Assembly (NCBI GenBank): GCA_963784675.1
Contig: CAWASE010000019.1
Span: 930,001 to 994,000, forward strand
DNA from: SCTD01 sp963784675
Lineage (GTDB): Bacteria; Actinomycetota; Actinomycetes; Mycobacteriales; SCTD01
DNA length: 64,000 nucleotides
Reading direction: 5' to 3'
The stretch's first letter is position 1. Each line of letters begins with the position of its first letter. Positions 1 to 7,856 of the stretch are shown one piece after another. The notes beneath the pieces were generated by a model. The model made no database searches and was not told the origin of the DNA. It saw only the letters and a list, made by a program, of their open reading frames with translations. Made by a program: the position numbers and the translations under genes.

Positions 1-477
1 GCCAAGTCTCTGGGTGCGCGCCTGCGCGCCATCCGCACGCAGCAGGGGCTGTCGCTGCACGGCGTGGAGGAGAAGAGCCAGGGCCGCTGGAAAGCGGTCG
101 TGGTCGGTTCCTACGAGCGCGGCGACCGCGCCGTCACCGTCCAGCGGTTGTCCGAGCTGGCCGACTTCTACGGCGTGCCGGTCAGCGAGCTGCTGCCCGA
201 GGGGCACGTCTCGTCGGCCATCGAGCCGACCTCGCGCATCGTCATCGACCTGGAGCAGCTCTCGAGCGTGCCGCCGGAGAAGGCTGCGCCGCTGGCCCGC
301 TACGCCGCCACGATCCAGAGCCAGCGCGGCGACTACAACGGCCGGGTACTCTCGATCCGGCAGGAAGACATGCGCTCGCTCGCGGTCATCTACGACGCCT
401 CCCCCGGCGCACTGACCGAGCAGCTCATCGGCTGGGGTGTGCTGTCCGCCGACGCCCGGCGGGCCATCGAGGCGTAG
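1..477 (+). CDS. bldD: Developmental regulator BldD, 5' end outside window
   Basis: DNA-binding master regulator of actinomycete development and a c-di-GMP effector. The frame is open from base 1, so the N-terminus and the first part of the XRE-type helix-turn-helix lie outside the window; 158 residues are visible. The visible HTH half includes GSYERGDRAVTVQ and ADFYGVPVSELLP. The C-terminal domain (about residues 75-158) carries RGD-x8-RQED (bases 325-369), an exact match to the RxD-x8-RxxD signature by which BldD binds tetrameric c-di-GMP. It converges with nusB, as in Streptomyces and Mycobacterium, where this regulator lies next to nusB-efp. The motif matters because three c-di-GMP riboswitches and a c-di-GMP-binding-type PilB lie 17-24 kb away. 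Confidence 0.95.
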   Translation, partial: AKSLGARLRAIRTQQGLSLHGVEEKSQGRWKAVVVGSYERGDRAVTVQRLSELADFYGVPVSELLPEGHVSSAIEPTSRIVIDLEQLSSVPPEKAAPLARYAATIQSQRGDYNGRVLSIRQEDMRSLAVIYDASPGALTEQLIGWGVLSADARRAIEA

Positions 478-516
478 CGCCGACCGGGGCTCGCGGAGCT
501 CAGTCCCGCGCGAGCG

Positions 517-927
517 TCAGACCGCCAGGCTGGGCTTGAGCTGGAGCAGGCGCGCGAGCAGGCCGTTGACGAAGCCCGCGCTCTCGTCCGTGGACAGGCT
601 GGCCACCAGCGCCACCGCCTCGCTGACGGCGACGGCGTCGGGGACGTCGTCGCACCAGAGCAGCTCGAAGGCGCCGATGCGCAGCGCCGCCAGGTCGACC
701 GGCGGCATGCGGCTCAGGGTCCACTGCTCGGCATAGGTGGCGAGCAGCTCGTCGATGCGGTCGCGGTGGGTGTCGACGCCCTCGACCAGGACGGTCGCGT
801 ACTCGGGCACGGGCGGGTCGCTCTGCGCCAGCCTCTCGCGCAGGGTCGCCATCACGTCGGCGTCGCGCTGGTGGGCTTCGTAGAGCACGTCGAGCGCCCG
901 CTTGCGGGCCTTGCTGCGAGCACCCAT
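517..927 (-). CDS. nusB: Transcription antitermination factor NusB
   Basis: All-helical RNA-binding protein of the NusB/NusE (S10) complex, which binds boxA and promotes rRNA antitermination. 136 residues, normal length. The basic N-terminus (ARSKARKRALDVLYEA), the central helix LAALRIGAFELLW and the C-terminal FVNGLLARL are family hallmarks. The ATG start lies 13 bases downstream of the efp stop, so it is cotranscribed as the distal gene of efp-nusB. It converges with bldD with no strong terminator hairpin between them. Confidence 0.97.
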   Translation of the reverse strand: MGARSKARKRALDVLYEAHQRDADVMATLRERLAQSDPPVPEYATVLVEGVDTHRDRIDELLATYAEQWTLSRMPPVDLAALRIGAFELLWCDDVPDAVAVSEAVALVASLSTDESAGFVNGLLARLLQLKPSLAV

Positions 928-940
928 CAGGAGGTGTGGA

Positions 941-1507
<567 letters not shown>

Positions 1508-1679
1508 GCGTCCGCCATCTCCTCAGGGTCGCCGTGCTCCGGCGACCTTCGTCGAGGCCCAGCCTAGTCACCATCGAGGTGGCGAGCCCCGAGCTGGAGG
1601 CGGTGGCGCAACGAGCACAACAACCCGGGAGGACGTCGACGACAGCGACGACAAGCACATCGCGCAGAACAGGTGACGC

Positions 1680-2063
1680 TCAGGCCTCGGCGCGCGGGAC
1701 CGCCCAGCCGGCCAGGGCGACGGCGATGTCGGGCACGTCCAGCCGGCCTTCGGCGACGCCGATGACCAGGTCGTAGGCGTCGTCGTCGGGCGCCTCGATC
1801 CAGATGCCGTTCAGGTCGCAGAACACCAGGGTGGCGGTCCAGCCGAGCCGCTTGTTGCCGTCGACGAGGGCATGGTTGCCCAGCAGCGAGTGCATCAGGG
1901 CGCCCGCCTTGTCGAACAAGGTCGGGTAGGCCTCGTAGTCACCAAAACCGGCTTGGGGCCGAGCCGCCGCCGAGGAGAGCAGCCCCGCATCGCGGACCAG
2001 GGCCCGCCCGCCGACGGCGAGGTCAGCCAACGCGATGAGCGCCTCGAGGTCGAGGTAGATCAC
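1680..2063 (-). CDS. doc: Doc-family toxin (Fic fold)
   Basis: Predicted toxin of a toxin-antitoxin pair. Doc proteins phosphorylate EF-Tu and stop translation. 127 residues, typical Doc size. The Fic/Doc active-site loop HALVDGNKRLGW (about residues 64-75) keeps the catalytic His and the DGNKR anion hole, so it looks catalytically intact. The N-terminus MIYLDLEALIALA is typical of Doc. GTG start at 2061-2063 overlaps the antitoxin stop by 4 bases (GTGA), so translation is probably coupled. It lies in the insertion zone between efp and aroB. Confidence is high for family, moderate for target. Confidence 0.88.
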   Translation of the reverse strand: MIYLDLEALIALADLAVGGRALVRDAGLLSSAAARPQAGFGDYEAYPTLFDKAGALMHSLLGNHALVDGNKRLGWTATLVFCDLNGIWIEAPDDDAYDLVIGVAEGRLDVPDIAVALAGWAVPRAEA

Positions 2064-2263
2064 TGCGAGAGACGGTCAAGAAGTGCCGCGTAGCGCGTCA
2101 CCACCCGGCTGCCGGACTCCTGGACGGCACCGCCGGTGCCGACCCGATCCGCCAGCTCGGCAATGGCCCGTCGGACGACCTCGTGCTGCGAGACGCCTTG
2201 AGCCTCGGCGAGCCTACGCAGCTGCTCGGACTCGGCCTCGGTCAACCGCAGGGTCATCGCCAT
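2060..2263 (-). CDS. Ribbon-helix-helix antitoxin
   Basis: Predicted antitoxin and autorepressor for the downstream Doc toxin. 67 residues. The N-terminus MAMTLRLTEAESEQLRRLAE is a ribbon-helix-helix pattern (beta strand MTLRLT then two helices) that would bind the palindrome located 9 bases upstream of its ATG. The C-terminal tail (about 45-67) ending in a VTRYAALLDRL helix would wrap the toxin. The usual Doc partner is Phd (a different fold); RHH proteins with Doc are a recognised alternative pairing. The overlap with doc is 4 bases. Confidence 0.82.
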   Translation of the reverse strand: MAMTLRLTEAESEQLRRLAEAQGVSQHEVVRRAIAELADRVGTGGAVQESGSRVVTRYAALLDRLSQ

Positions 2264-2271
2264 GGCGGTGA

Positions 2272-2290
2272 TGGTATCAAGGTGATACCA
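2272..2290. promoter_or_regulatory. Perfect palindrome: putative toxin-antitoxin operator
   Basis: TGGTATCA-AGG-TGATACCA, a perfect 8-base inverted repeat with a 3-base spacer, lies 9 bases before the antitoxin ATG. Position and symmetry fit an operator bound by the RHH antitoxin or the toxin-antitoxin complex. It also contains AT-rich hexamers (TATCAC, GATACC on the minus strand) that could be the -10 element, so binding would block transcription. The assignment is inference; the repeat itself is certain. Confidence 0.75.
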
Positions 2291-2300
2291 CGCCGGCCAC

Positions 2301-2450
2301 GAAGATCTCTAGTCCGCTGTCTTTGCGGACCGCCTTGCACGTCGCAACCAGCGGCGCCGGGCCCGAGTCGTCCAGGATGCGGGGTCGGAGGGCGTCGAGC
2401 ACAACGAAGCGCACCCGGCTGCCGCGGCTGCTCGTCACCGCGCATCGTCG
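2301..2450 (-). pseudogene. Decayed copy of the aroB 3' end
   Basis: About 150 bases match the 3' end of the intact aroB (6259-6410), in the same orientation, at very roughly 75% identity. Blocks such as GTCGTCCAGGATGCG, GAGGGCGTCGAGCAC and CCGGCTGCCGCGGCT are identical in both. Read on the minus strand it starts MRGDE (AroB MRGDK), is then out of frame by one base, and resumes RFVVLDAL, PRILDD and EIF before diverging. Two single-base deletions make it non-coding. It looks like an original aroB 3' end displaced by an insertion that brought or restored a new 3' end. Bases 2451-2552, between it and the IS3 element, show nothing recognisable. Confidence 0.85.
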
Positions 2451-2552
2451 CGGTCAGCGCCGTGAGGTCGTCACCGCGTCGGCAAACTCATCGTGATCGG
2501 CTAGCCGCTCACTTTCCTCATACAGCGGCGTTGGTCCACCCATAGGTCGTCG

Positions 2553-2578
2553 GTCAAGTACCGGGTTTGATGGAGACC
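2553..2578. repeat. IS3 left terminal inverted repeat
   Basis: 26 bases beginning GTCAAGTACC, an exact reverse complement of 3868-3893. Confidence 0.97.
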
Positions 2579-2600
2579 ATCAAGCCACGGAGGACGTCGT

Positions 2601-2918
2601 ATGGCGGCACCACGGAAGTACCCGGACGAGCTCCGGGAGCGGGCGATCCGGATGACGGTCGAGGCCCGTCAGGACCCGGCGTCGCGGCAGAGCGCGTGTA
2701 AGCGCATTGGGGAGCAGCTCGGCATCAATCCGGAGACGCTACGCGGATGGGTGACCCAGACCGAGGTCGATGAGGGCCGCCTTCCGGGAATGACCAGCGT
2801 CGAGGCGCAGAAGATTGCTGACCTCGAGCGGGAGAATCGTGAGTTGCGTCGCGCCAATTCGATCTTGAGATCGGCTTCGGCTTTTTTCGCGGCGGAGCTC
2901 GACCGCCCGTCCCGCTGA
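2601..2918 (+). CDS. IS3 transposase OrfA (helix-turn-helix subunit)
   Basis: 105 residues. N-terminal HTH of the transposase (YPDELRERAIRMTVEA, then LGINPETLRGWV) followed by the leucine-zipper segment IADLERENRELRRAN used for oligomerisation. orfB is open in the -1 frame; the run of six T at 2882-2887 just before the orfA end is a plausible slippery site for a programmed -1 frameshift giving the full-length OrfAB transposase. ATG start follows GGAGG at 2590-2594. The element lacks any passenger gene. Confidence 0.93.
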   Translation: MAAPRKYPDELRERAIRMTVEARQDPASRQSACKRIGEQLGINPETLRGWVTQTEVDEGRLPGMTSVEAQKIADLERENRELRRANSILRSASAFFAAELDRPSR

Positions 2919-2974
2919 TCTGCAGCTACATCGATCAGCACAAGAAGACGTTCGGGGTCGAGCCGATCTGCGAG

Positions 2975-3892
2975 GTGCTCAAGGGCGCCGACGTGAAGAT
3001 CGCCCCGAGCACCTACTACGCCGCGAGCAAGCGGGCGCCGTCCTCGCGTGCGGTGCACGACGAGAAGTTGAAGGTCGACATCACGCGCGTCCACGCCGAC
3101 AACTACGGCGTGTATGGCCAGCGCAAGGTCCACGCCCAGCTCGTCCGCGAGGGCATCTGCGGCCAGGCCGGCCGGTCGATCGCGCGCTGCACCACTCAGC
3201 GGCTGATGCGAACACTGGGGCTACGCGGCGTCAGCCGGGCGAAGGGCCCGCGCACGACCGTGCCCGGCACCGGCCCTGACAGCCGCGAGGACCTCGTGCA
3301 GCGGGACTTCACCGCGTCGGCGCCGAACACGCTGTGGGTTGCTGACATCACCTACATCAAGACGCATTCGGGGTGGGTCTACGCCGCCTTCGTGCTGGAC
3401 GTGTTCAGCCGCCTGATCGTCGGCTGGCAGCTGTCGACGTCCCTGCGGACCGACCTGGCGCTCGACGCACTGAACATGGGCCTGTACTTGCGTCAGCGAA
3501 GCGGCCACGACCTCACCAAGCTCGTGCATCATTCCGACCGCGGCGTTCAATATCTCGCCATTCGATACACAGAAGAAATCGACCGGGTCGGCGCCGTAGC
3601 TTCCGTCGGAAGCAAAGGTGATTCGTATGATAATGCGATGGCTGAAGCTTTCAATAGCCTGTTCAAGGCCGAACTGATCCGCAACCGCGGACCCTGGAAG
3701 GGCATTGACGACCTGGAGATCGCGGTGGCCGAGTACATCGACTGGTTCAACAACAAGCGCCTCCATGGCCAGCTCGGGCTCATCCCACCCGCCGAGTACG
3801 AGGCCACCCACAGCGCCACCCCTACCCAGACCAACCCGCCCGAGCAGCCTGCTCAGCGGGAGTTGCAGGTCTCCATCAAACCCGGTACTTGA
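2975..3892 (+). CDS. IS3 transposase OrfB (DDE integrase domain)
   Basis: 305 residues from the first ATG, but the frame is open back to about 2882, consistent with expression as an OrfAB fusion by -1 frameshifting. rve-type integrase core with the DDE triad visible: WVADITYI (first Asp), HHSDRGVQY (second Asp) and AEAFNSLFKAE (Glu), followed by WFNNKRLHGQLGLIPPAEYE, typical of IS3. The TGA stop (3890-3892) lies inside the right inverted repeat. Part of the core (about 3540-3665) is noticeably richer in A/T than the surrounding chromosome, as expected for imported DNA. Confidence 0.95.
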   Translation: MLKGADVKIAPSTYYAASKRAPSSRAVHDEKLKVDITRVHADNYGVYGQRKVHAQLVREGICGQAGRSIARCTTQRLMRTLGLRGVSRAKGPRTTVPGTGPDSREDLVQRDFTASAPNTLWVADITYIKTHSGWVYAAFVLDVFSRLIVGWQLSTSLRTDLALDALNMGLYLRQRSGHDLTKLVHHSDRGVQYLAIRYTEEIDRVGAVASVGSKGDSYDNAMAEAFNSLFKAELIRNRGPWKGIDDLEIAVAEYIDWFNNKRLHGQLGLIPPAEYEATHSATPTQTNPPEQPAQRELQVSIKPGT

Positions 3893-3893
3893 C
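3868..3893. repeat. IS3 right terminal inverted repeat
   Basis: 26 bases, exact reverse complement of 2553-2578. It also supplies the last codons and the stop of the glycosyltransferase remnant on the opposite strand. Confidence 0.97.
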
Positions 3894-5012
3894 ACCTTGC
3901 CGGACGGGTGCTGGGTCCGCTGCTCTTGTTGCTGGGGACCCTCCCACTCGTCTGAGCAGCATCGGACCCAGCACGCACACGCAGGCTGTCGTCACGATGG
4001 TGCCGGCCAGCGTCTTCGAACTGTCGGTCCACAACCACACAGCAAGCGTTGTGGTGAGGACGGCGGGTAGACATGCCCGCTGATGGACGGCCCATGCCGC
4101 AAGAACGATCGCCAGCAGTGCCGGTGCAAGGTAGTAGTACGGGTAACGGAGTGGGTCGAAGGTCAGCCGTAAGGTCAGAATTGCCATGGGAACCAGCCAC
4201 GCACCATACGGCGATCCTCGAGTCAGCAAAGCCACGGCGCCCGCGCCCACCAGCACGATGCTCGCCTGCAAGAGCCGTAGCGTCCACGGAAAGGACGTCA
4301 TCTCCGGGAAGACTCGACCCACCAGGGAGGTCGAGGAGACAGGCCAGGCAAAGTCGAACATCGCAAAGTGGCCGCTAGCGACGAACGGCCCGTACAGGAG
4401 TCCTGTGGTGGTGGCCCCGGCAACGGCCGTCCGGTAGATCCCGCGAAGCTGTCCGGCCCCGCCGAAGCACAGAACTACCGGTGCCCCAAGCATCCCCCAA
4501 GGTTCGAAGCCCACCGACAGCCCCAGCAGAACCCCGGCCCAGGTCCATTGGCCTGCGCGAGCACGGATAGCAGCAAGCAACCACAAGAGGGGAATCGCAG
4601 CCTGCGCGGTGTGCCCGACCTCGAAGGTCATGGGCAGGGCCCCGCCAAGGCAGGCCGCCGTCGCCGCACAAAGGTGCAGCCAACGCCCAGCATGCCCTCT
4701 GCCACCTTGATCGCGGAAGGAAGACGTGCCGAAGGCAGCCCACAGAAACAACAGCAACAGCAGAGCGGTGCTGACCGTGTAGAGGCCGACCCACGCGAGC
4801 TGTGTCCTTGGGTGTAGTAGGTAAGTCACTCCGTACGGAATGAGCTCCAGGGGTCCACCTTGGATCACCGGATCAGCAAAGACGCGGCCGAGATGGCCCG
4901 TGAGCATGGCGGCTCCAGTCGGACCGAACAGGCCCATCTCCGCCGGACCGCTGACGTCGCCCGTCCATACCCGTGAATAGCTGATGATCACCAGGACGGG
5001 CACGAGCATCAT
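3876..5012 (-). pseudogene. Polytopic membrane glycosyltransferase-like protein, truncated by IS elements
   Basis: 378 codons encoding about 9-10 hydrophobic segments, an early VWTGD motif after the first membrane span, and a PLRYPYYY segment near the C-terminus. This resembles GT-C/DUF2029-type mannosyltransferases that use polyprenyl-phosphate sugars (family assignment is tentative). The final residues GVKYRV and the TGA are encoded by the IS3 right inverted repeat, so the native C-terminus is lost. At the other end the frame continues upstream of the ATG (ATLAAHRLPT read outward) to the left edge of the IS630 element at 5057, so the native N-terminus is probably lost as well. Most likely a non-functional remnant trapped between two elements. 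Confidence 0.7.
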
Positions 5013-5058
5013 TGTGGCTAAGGCAGCATGCCGCAGCGGTGTCAGGTCTGCTCGGCTA

Positions 5059-6182
5059 GTGTCGCGCGTCGTTAGTTCCTTTACATCGGGCGTAGGACGC
5101 GAGATGATCAGTCATGTCGCTGTCTACTGCACTGGTGCACGTTCCCAACCAGGACCGCGAGACGTTGCTGAGCTGGACGCGGTCGTCCTCGATCAAGGCG
5201 GGACTGGCGTTGCGGGCGCGGATCGTGCTGGCCGCGGCTGACGGCGAGCGGACCTCGTCGATCTGCCACCGGCTGGAGGTGACGCGGCCGACGGTGAGTC
5301 AGTGGAAGAAGCGCTACGTCAGCCATGGCGTCGAGGGTCTGGACGACGCGCCGCGGTCGGGCCGTCCGAAGACGATCGACGACGCGCAGATCATCGCCGC
5401 GACGCTCGATCCGCCGCCGGAGCGGCTGGGGGTGACGCACTGGTCCAGCCGGCTTCTGGCCGGTCATCTGGGCATCGGGGATGCGACCGTGGCGCGGGCC
5501 TGGCGCAAGTACGGAGTGCAGCCGTGGCGGCGGGAGACGTTCAAGTTCTCCACCGATCCGCAGCTGGAGGCCAAGGTCCGCGACGTCGTCGGGCTCTACC
5601 TCAATCCGCCTGAGAAGGCGGTGGTTCTGTGCGTGGACGAGAAGAGTCAGATCCAGGCGCTGGATCGCACCGCCCCGATCCTGCCGCTACGTCCGGGGCT
5701 GCCGGAGAAGGCGACCCACGACTACAAGCGCAACGGCACGACGACGTTGTTCGCAGCGCTGGAGGTGGCGACCGGCAAGGTCACCGACGCCTGCTACGAC
5801 CGGCACGGCAAGGCCGAGTTCCTGGACTTCATGAAGAAGGTCGCCCGCGCCTATCCGCGCCGTGAGCTACACGTCGTGGTCGACAACTACCACACCCACA
5901 AGCACGCCGAGATCAACGCATGGCTGGAGAAGAACCCGCGGATCACGCTGCACTTCACCCCGACCTCAGGCTCCTGGCTGAACCTGGTCGAGGTCTTCTT
6001 CGGGATCATCACCCGGCAAGCGATCCGCCGCGGGACCTTCGCCAGCGTCAAAGAACTCGTCACCGCAATCAGCCGCTTCATCGACGGCTGGAACGACCGC
6101 TGCCAGCCATTCACCTGGACCAAGACCGCCGACCAGATCCTGCCGCACGCAATGCGGCAAGCGAACTTCAGACGCGGGACAC
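5059..6182 (+). mobile_element. IS630-family insertion sequence
   Basis: 1124 bases. Imperfect inverted repeats begin GTGTCGCGCGTC (5059) and GTGTCCCGCGTC (complement of 6171-6182). Each end is flanked by TA (5057-5058 and 6183-6184), the TA target duplication diagnostic of IS630/Tc1-mariner elements. It contains one transposase gene. It sits about 70 bases downstream of aroB; bases 6183-6252 hold no gene. Confidence 0.93.
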
Positions 6183-6442
6183 TAGAACCGAGAGCGCGAG
6201 TCATGGCTGCGACATCGGCCGGCGAGTGCGCGTCCTTGAACGTGTGTTCCGGCTACAGGAAGATCTCCGGCCCACGGTCCCGGCGGACCTCCTCATACGC
6301 CGCCACCAGCAGCCCCGGGTCCGGGTCGTCCAGGATGCGCGGGGCGGCGAGGGCGTCGAGCACGACGAAGCGCATCCGGCTGCCGCGGCTCTTCTTGTCG
6401 CCGCGCATCGCGGCCGCAACCTCGGGCCACGGGCCGTTGTAG
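5114..6442 (+). CDS. IS630 transposase, frame runs out through the element end
   Basis: Tc1/mariner-type DDE transposase. N-terminal winged HTH pair (ICHRLEVTRPTVSQWKKRYV; a second HTH about residues 90-140), then the catalytic core with CVDEKSQIQ (Asp), VVVDNYHTHK (Asp) and GSWLNLVEVFFG (Glu). The element-encoded part is about 356 codons, normal for IS630. There is no in-frame stop before the right repeat; the frame continues 87 codons into flanking DNA and antisense to aroB. The extra tail (FRRGTLEPRARVMAATS onward) is therefore host-derived and specific to this insertion. ATG start at 5114; an upstream ribosome site is not obvious. Confidence 0.9.
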   Translation: MSLSTALVHVPNQDRETLLSWTRSSSIKAGLALRARIVLAAADGERTSSICHRLEVTRPTVSQWKKRYVSHGVEGLDDAPRSGRPKTIDDAQIIAATLDPPPERLGVTHWSSRLLAGHLGIGDATVARAWRKYGVQPWRRETFKFSTDPQLEAKVRDVVGLYLNPPEKAVVLCVDEKSQIQALDRTAPILPLRPGLPEKATHDYKRNGTTTLFAALEVATGKVTDACYDRHGKAEFLDFMKKVARAYPRRELHVVVDNYHTHKHAEINAWLEKNPRITLHFTPTSGSWLNLVEVFFGIITRQAIRRGTFASVKELVTAISRFIDGWNDRCQPFTWTKTADQILPHAMRQANFRRGTLEPRARVMAATSAGECASLNVCSGYRKISGPRSRRTSSYAATSSPGSGSSRMRGAARASSTTKRIRLPRLFLSPRIAAATSGHGPL

Positions 6443-7350
6443 GACGTCGGCAGGCCGACGGATTCCAGCACGGCGCGGTGGCGGTCGGCGGTCGCGTCGT
6501 CCAGGCGACCGGCGACCCGGCCGAGCTCGGCGGCGAACGCCAGCCCGACGCTGACTGCGGCGCCGTGACGCCAGCGGTACTGCTCCAGCTTCTCGATCGC
6601 ATGCCCGAGCGTGTGCCCGTAGTTGAGGAACTCGCGTCCGCCCTGTTCGGTGAGGTCGTCGCTGACCACACCCGCCTTGACGGCGATGGCCCGCTCGACG
6701 AGCTCGCGCGTGTGCGGACCGGCGGGCGTCTTCGCGGCCTGCGGGTCGACCTCGATGAGCTCCAGGATCCGCGGGTCGTGCGTCAGCCCCACCTTGATGA
6801 TCTCGGCCAGCCCGGCGACGTAGTCGTGCCGGGGCACCGTCTCCAGCGCCGTCAGGTCGCAGAGCACGCCCGCGGGCGGATGGAAGGACCCGACGAGGTT
6901 CTTGCCGGCGCTGGTGTTGATGCCGGTCTTGCCGCCGACGGCGGCGTCGACGACCGCCAGCAGAGTCGTCGGGACGTGCACGACCGCGATGCCGCGCAGC
7001 CAGGTGGCGGCGGCGAAGCCGGCCAGGTCGGTCGTGGCTCCCCCACCTACCGCCACGACGGCGTCCGACCGGGTCAGCCCGACCTGCCCGAAGACGTCCC
7101 ACAGGTACGCCGCGACCTTGAGGTCCTTCTGACCCTCGCCGTCCGGCACCTCGACGGCGTGGGCGCTCAGGCCCTGCTGCTCCAGGTCGGTGCGGATGGT
7201 CTCGGCCGTCTCCCGCAGGGCGGACGGGTGCACGATCGCGATCCGCTCGGCCCGACCGAGCAGCCCCGGCAGCTCGCCGAGCAGCCCGTGCCCGACGACG
7301 ACGTCGTAGGGCGCCGTGCCGGTGACCCGGATGCGGGTGGCGGCGGTCAT
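6253..7350 (-). CDS. aroB: 3-dehydroquinate synthase
   Basis: NAD- and metal-dependent cyclisation of DAHP to 3-dehydroquinate, second step of the shikimate pathway. 365 residues, full length. NAD-binding VAVGGGATTDLAGF, substrate loop VDAAVGGKTGIN and GKNLVGSFHPP, metal-binding Glu in LAEIIKVGL, and His in NYGHTLGHAIE are all present. The ATG overlaps the aroK stop (ATGA). The 3' end faces the insertion zone: in related actinomycetes aroQ and pepP/pepQ follow here, but they are missing. A decayed copy of its own 3' end lies at 2301-2450. Confidence 0.97.
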   Translation of the reverse strand: MTAATRIRVTGTAPYDVVVGHGLLGELPGLLGRAERIAIVHPSALRETAETIRTDLEQQGLSAHAVEVPDGEGQKDLKVAAYLWDVFGQVGLTRSDAVVAVGGGATTDLAGFAAATWLRGIAVVHVPTTLLAVVDAAVGGKTGINTSAGKNLVGSFHPPAGVLCDLTALETVPRHDYVAGLAEIIKVGLTHDPRILELIEVDPQAAKTPAGPHTRELVERAIAVKAGVVSDDLTEQGGREFLNYGHTLGHAIEKLEQYRWRHGAAVSVGLAFAAELGRVAGRLDDATADRHRAVLESVGLPTSYNGPWPEVAAAMRGDKKSRGSRMRFVVLDALAAPRILDDPDPGLLVAAYEEVRRDRGPEIFL

Positions 7351-7856
7351 GACGTCTCCTCCAGCAGGGCCACGACCTCGTCGACCACCGCGCGCACCGG
7401 CTTGTTGCTGGTGTCGACGACGGCGGTCGCGACCTCGCGGTACAGGGGCATCCGCTCGGCGAGCAGCTCTTTGAGCACGGCCCGCGGGTTCAGGGCCAGC
7501 ACCGGCCGGTCGCGGTTCAGGCCGACGCGCGAGGTGGCGCCGGACAGGTCGACGTCGAGCAGCACGACCCGGTGCCCGGCGAGCAGCCGTCGGGTCTCGG
7601 CCGCGAGCACGGCTCCGCCACCCAGGCTCAGCACGCCGTCGTGGCCGCTCAGGGCGACCTCGACGGCCCGCGTCTCCAGCGCCCGGAAGTGCTCTTCGCC
7701 GTCGTCGACGAAGACGTCCGCGATCCGCTTGCCGGCGACGGCCTCGACGTCGTGGTCGGTGTCGCGAAAAGCAGCACCGAGGCGCTTGGCCACCTGCCGA
7801 CCGACGGTGGTCTTGCCTGCGCCGGGGGGGCCGACGAGCACCAGGACCGGACTCAC
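7347..7856 (-). CDS. aroK: Shikimate kinase
   Basis: Phosphorylates shikimate with ATP, fifth step of the pathway. 169 residues. N-terminal Walker A GPPGAGKTTVGRQ, shikimate-binding DTDHDVE, LGGGAVLA, and the lid arginine region NRDRPVL are visible. The GTG start (7854-7856) overlaps the aroC stop by 4 bases, which fixes the start; the frame continues upstream but only antisense-like sequence is encoded there. Middle gene of the coupled aroC-aroK-aroB unit. Confidence 0.95.
   Translation of the reverse strand: MSPVLVLVGPPGAGKTTVGRQVAKRLGAAFRDTDHDVEAVAGKRIADVFVDDGEEHFRALETRAVEVALSGHDGVLSLGGGAVLAAETRRLLAGHRVVLLDVDLSGATSRVGLNRDRPVLALNPRAVLKELLAERMPLYREVATAVVDTSNKPVRAVVDEVVALLEETS

Larger units (their letters stand above)
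2553..3893 (+). mobile_element. IS3-family insertion sequence
   Basis: 1341-base element bounded by perfect 26-base inverted repeats (2553-2578 and 3868-3893), with two overlapping-frame genes orfA and orfB in the IS3 arrangement. The right end continues to the IS3-type terminus TGTCAAGTAC (complement of 3885-3894); at the left the matching T is G (2552). No clear 3-4 base target duplication is visible, so flanking DNA has changed since insertion or the ends recombined. Both reading frames and both repeats are intact, so it may still be active. The element inserted into, or lies against, the 3' end of the membrane glycosyltransferase gene to its right. Confidence 0.95.

Noticed and set aside
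2254..2445. 63-codon minus-strand frame over the aroB fragment
   Set aside because: It starts as AroB (MRGDE) but leaves the AroB frame after a few codons and overlaps the operator; a by-product of the decayed copy.
2545..3900. Target-site duplication for the IS3 element
   Set aside because: Bases outside the 26-base repeats (GTC/G on the left, A/CCT on the right) do not match as a 3-5 base duplication.
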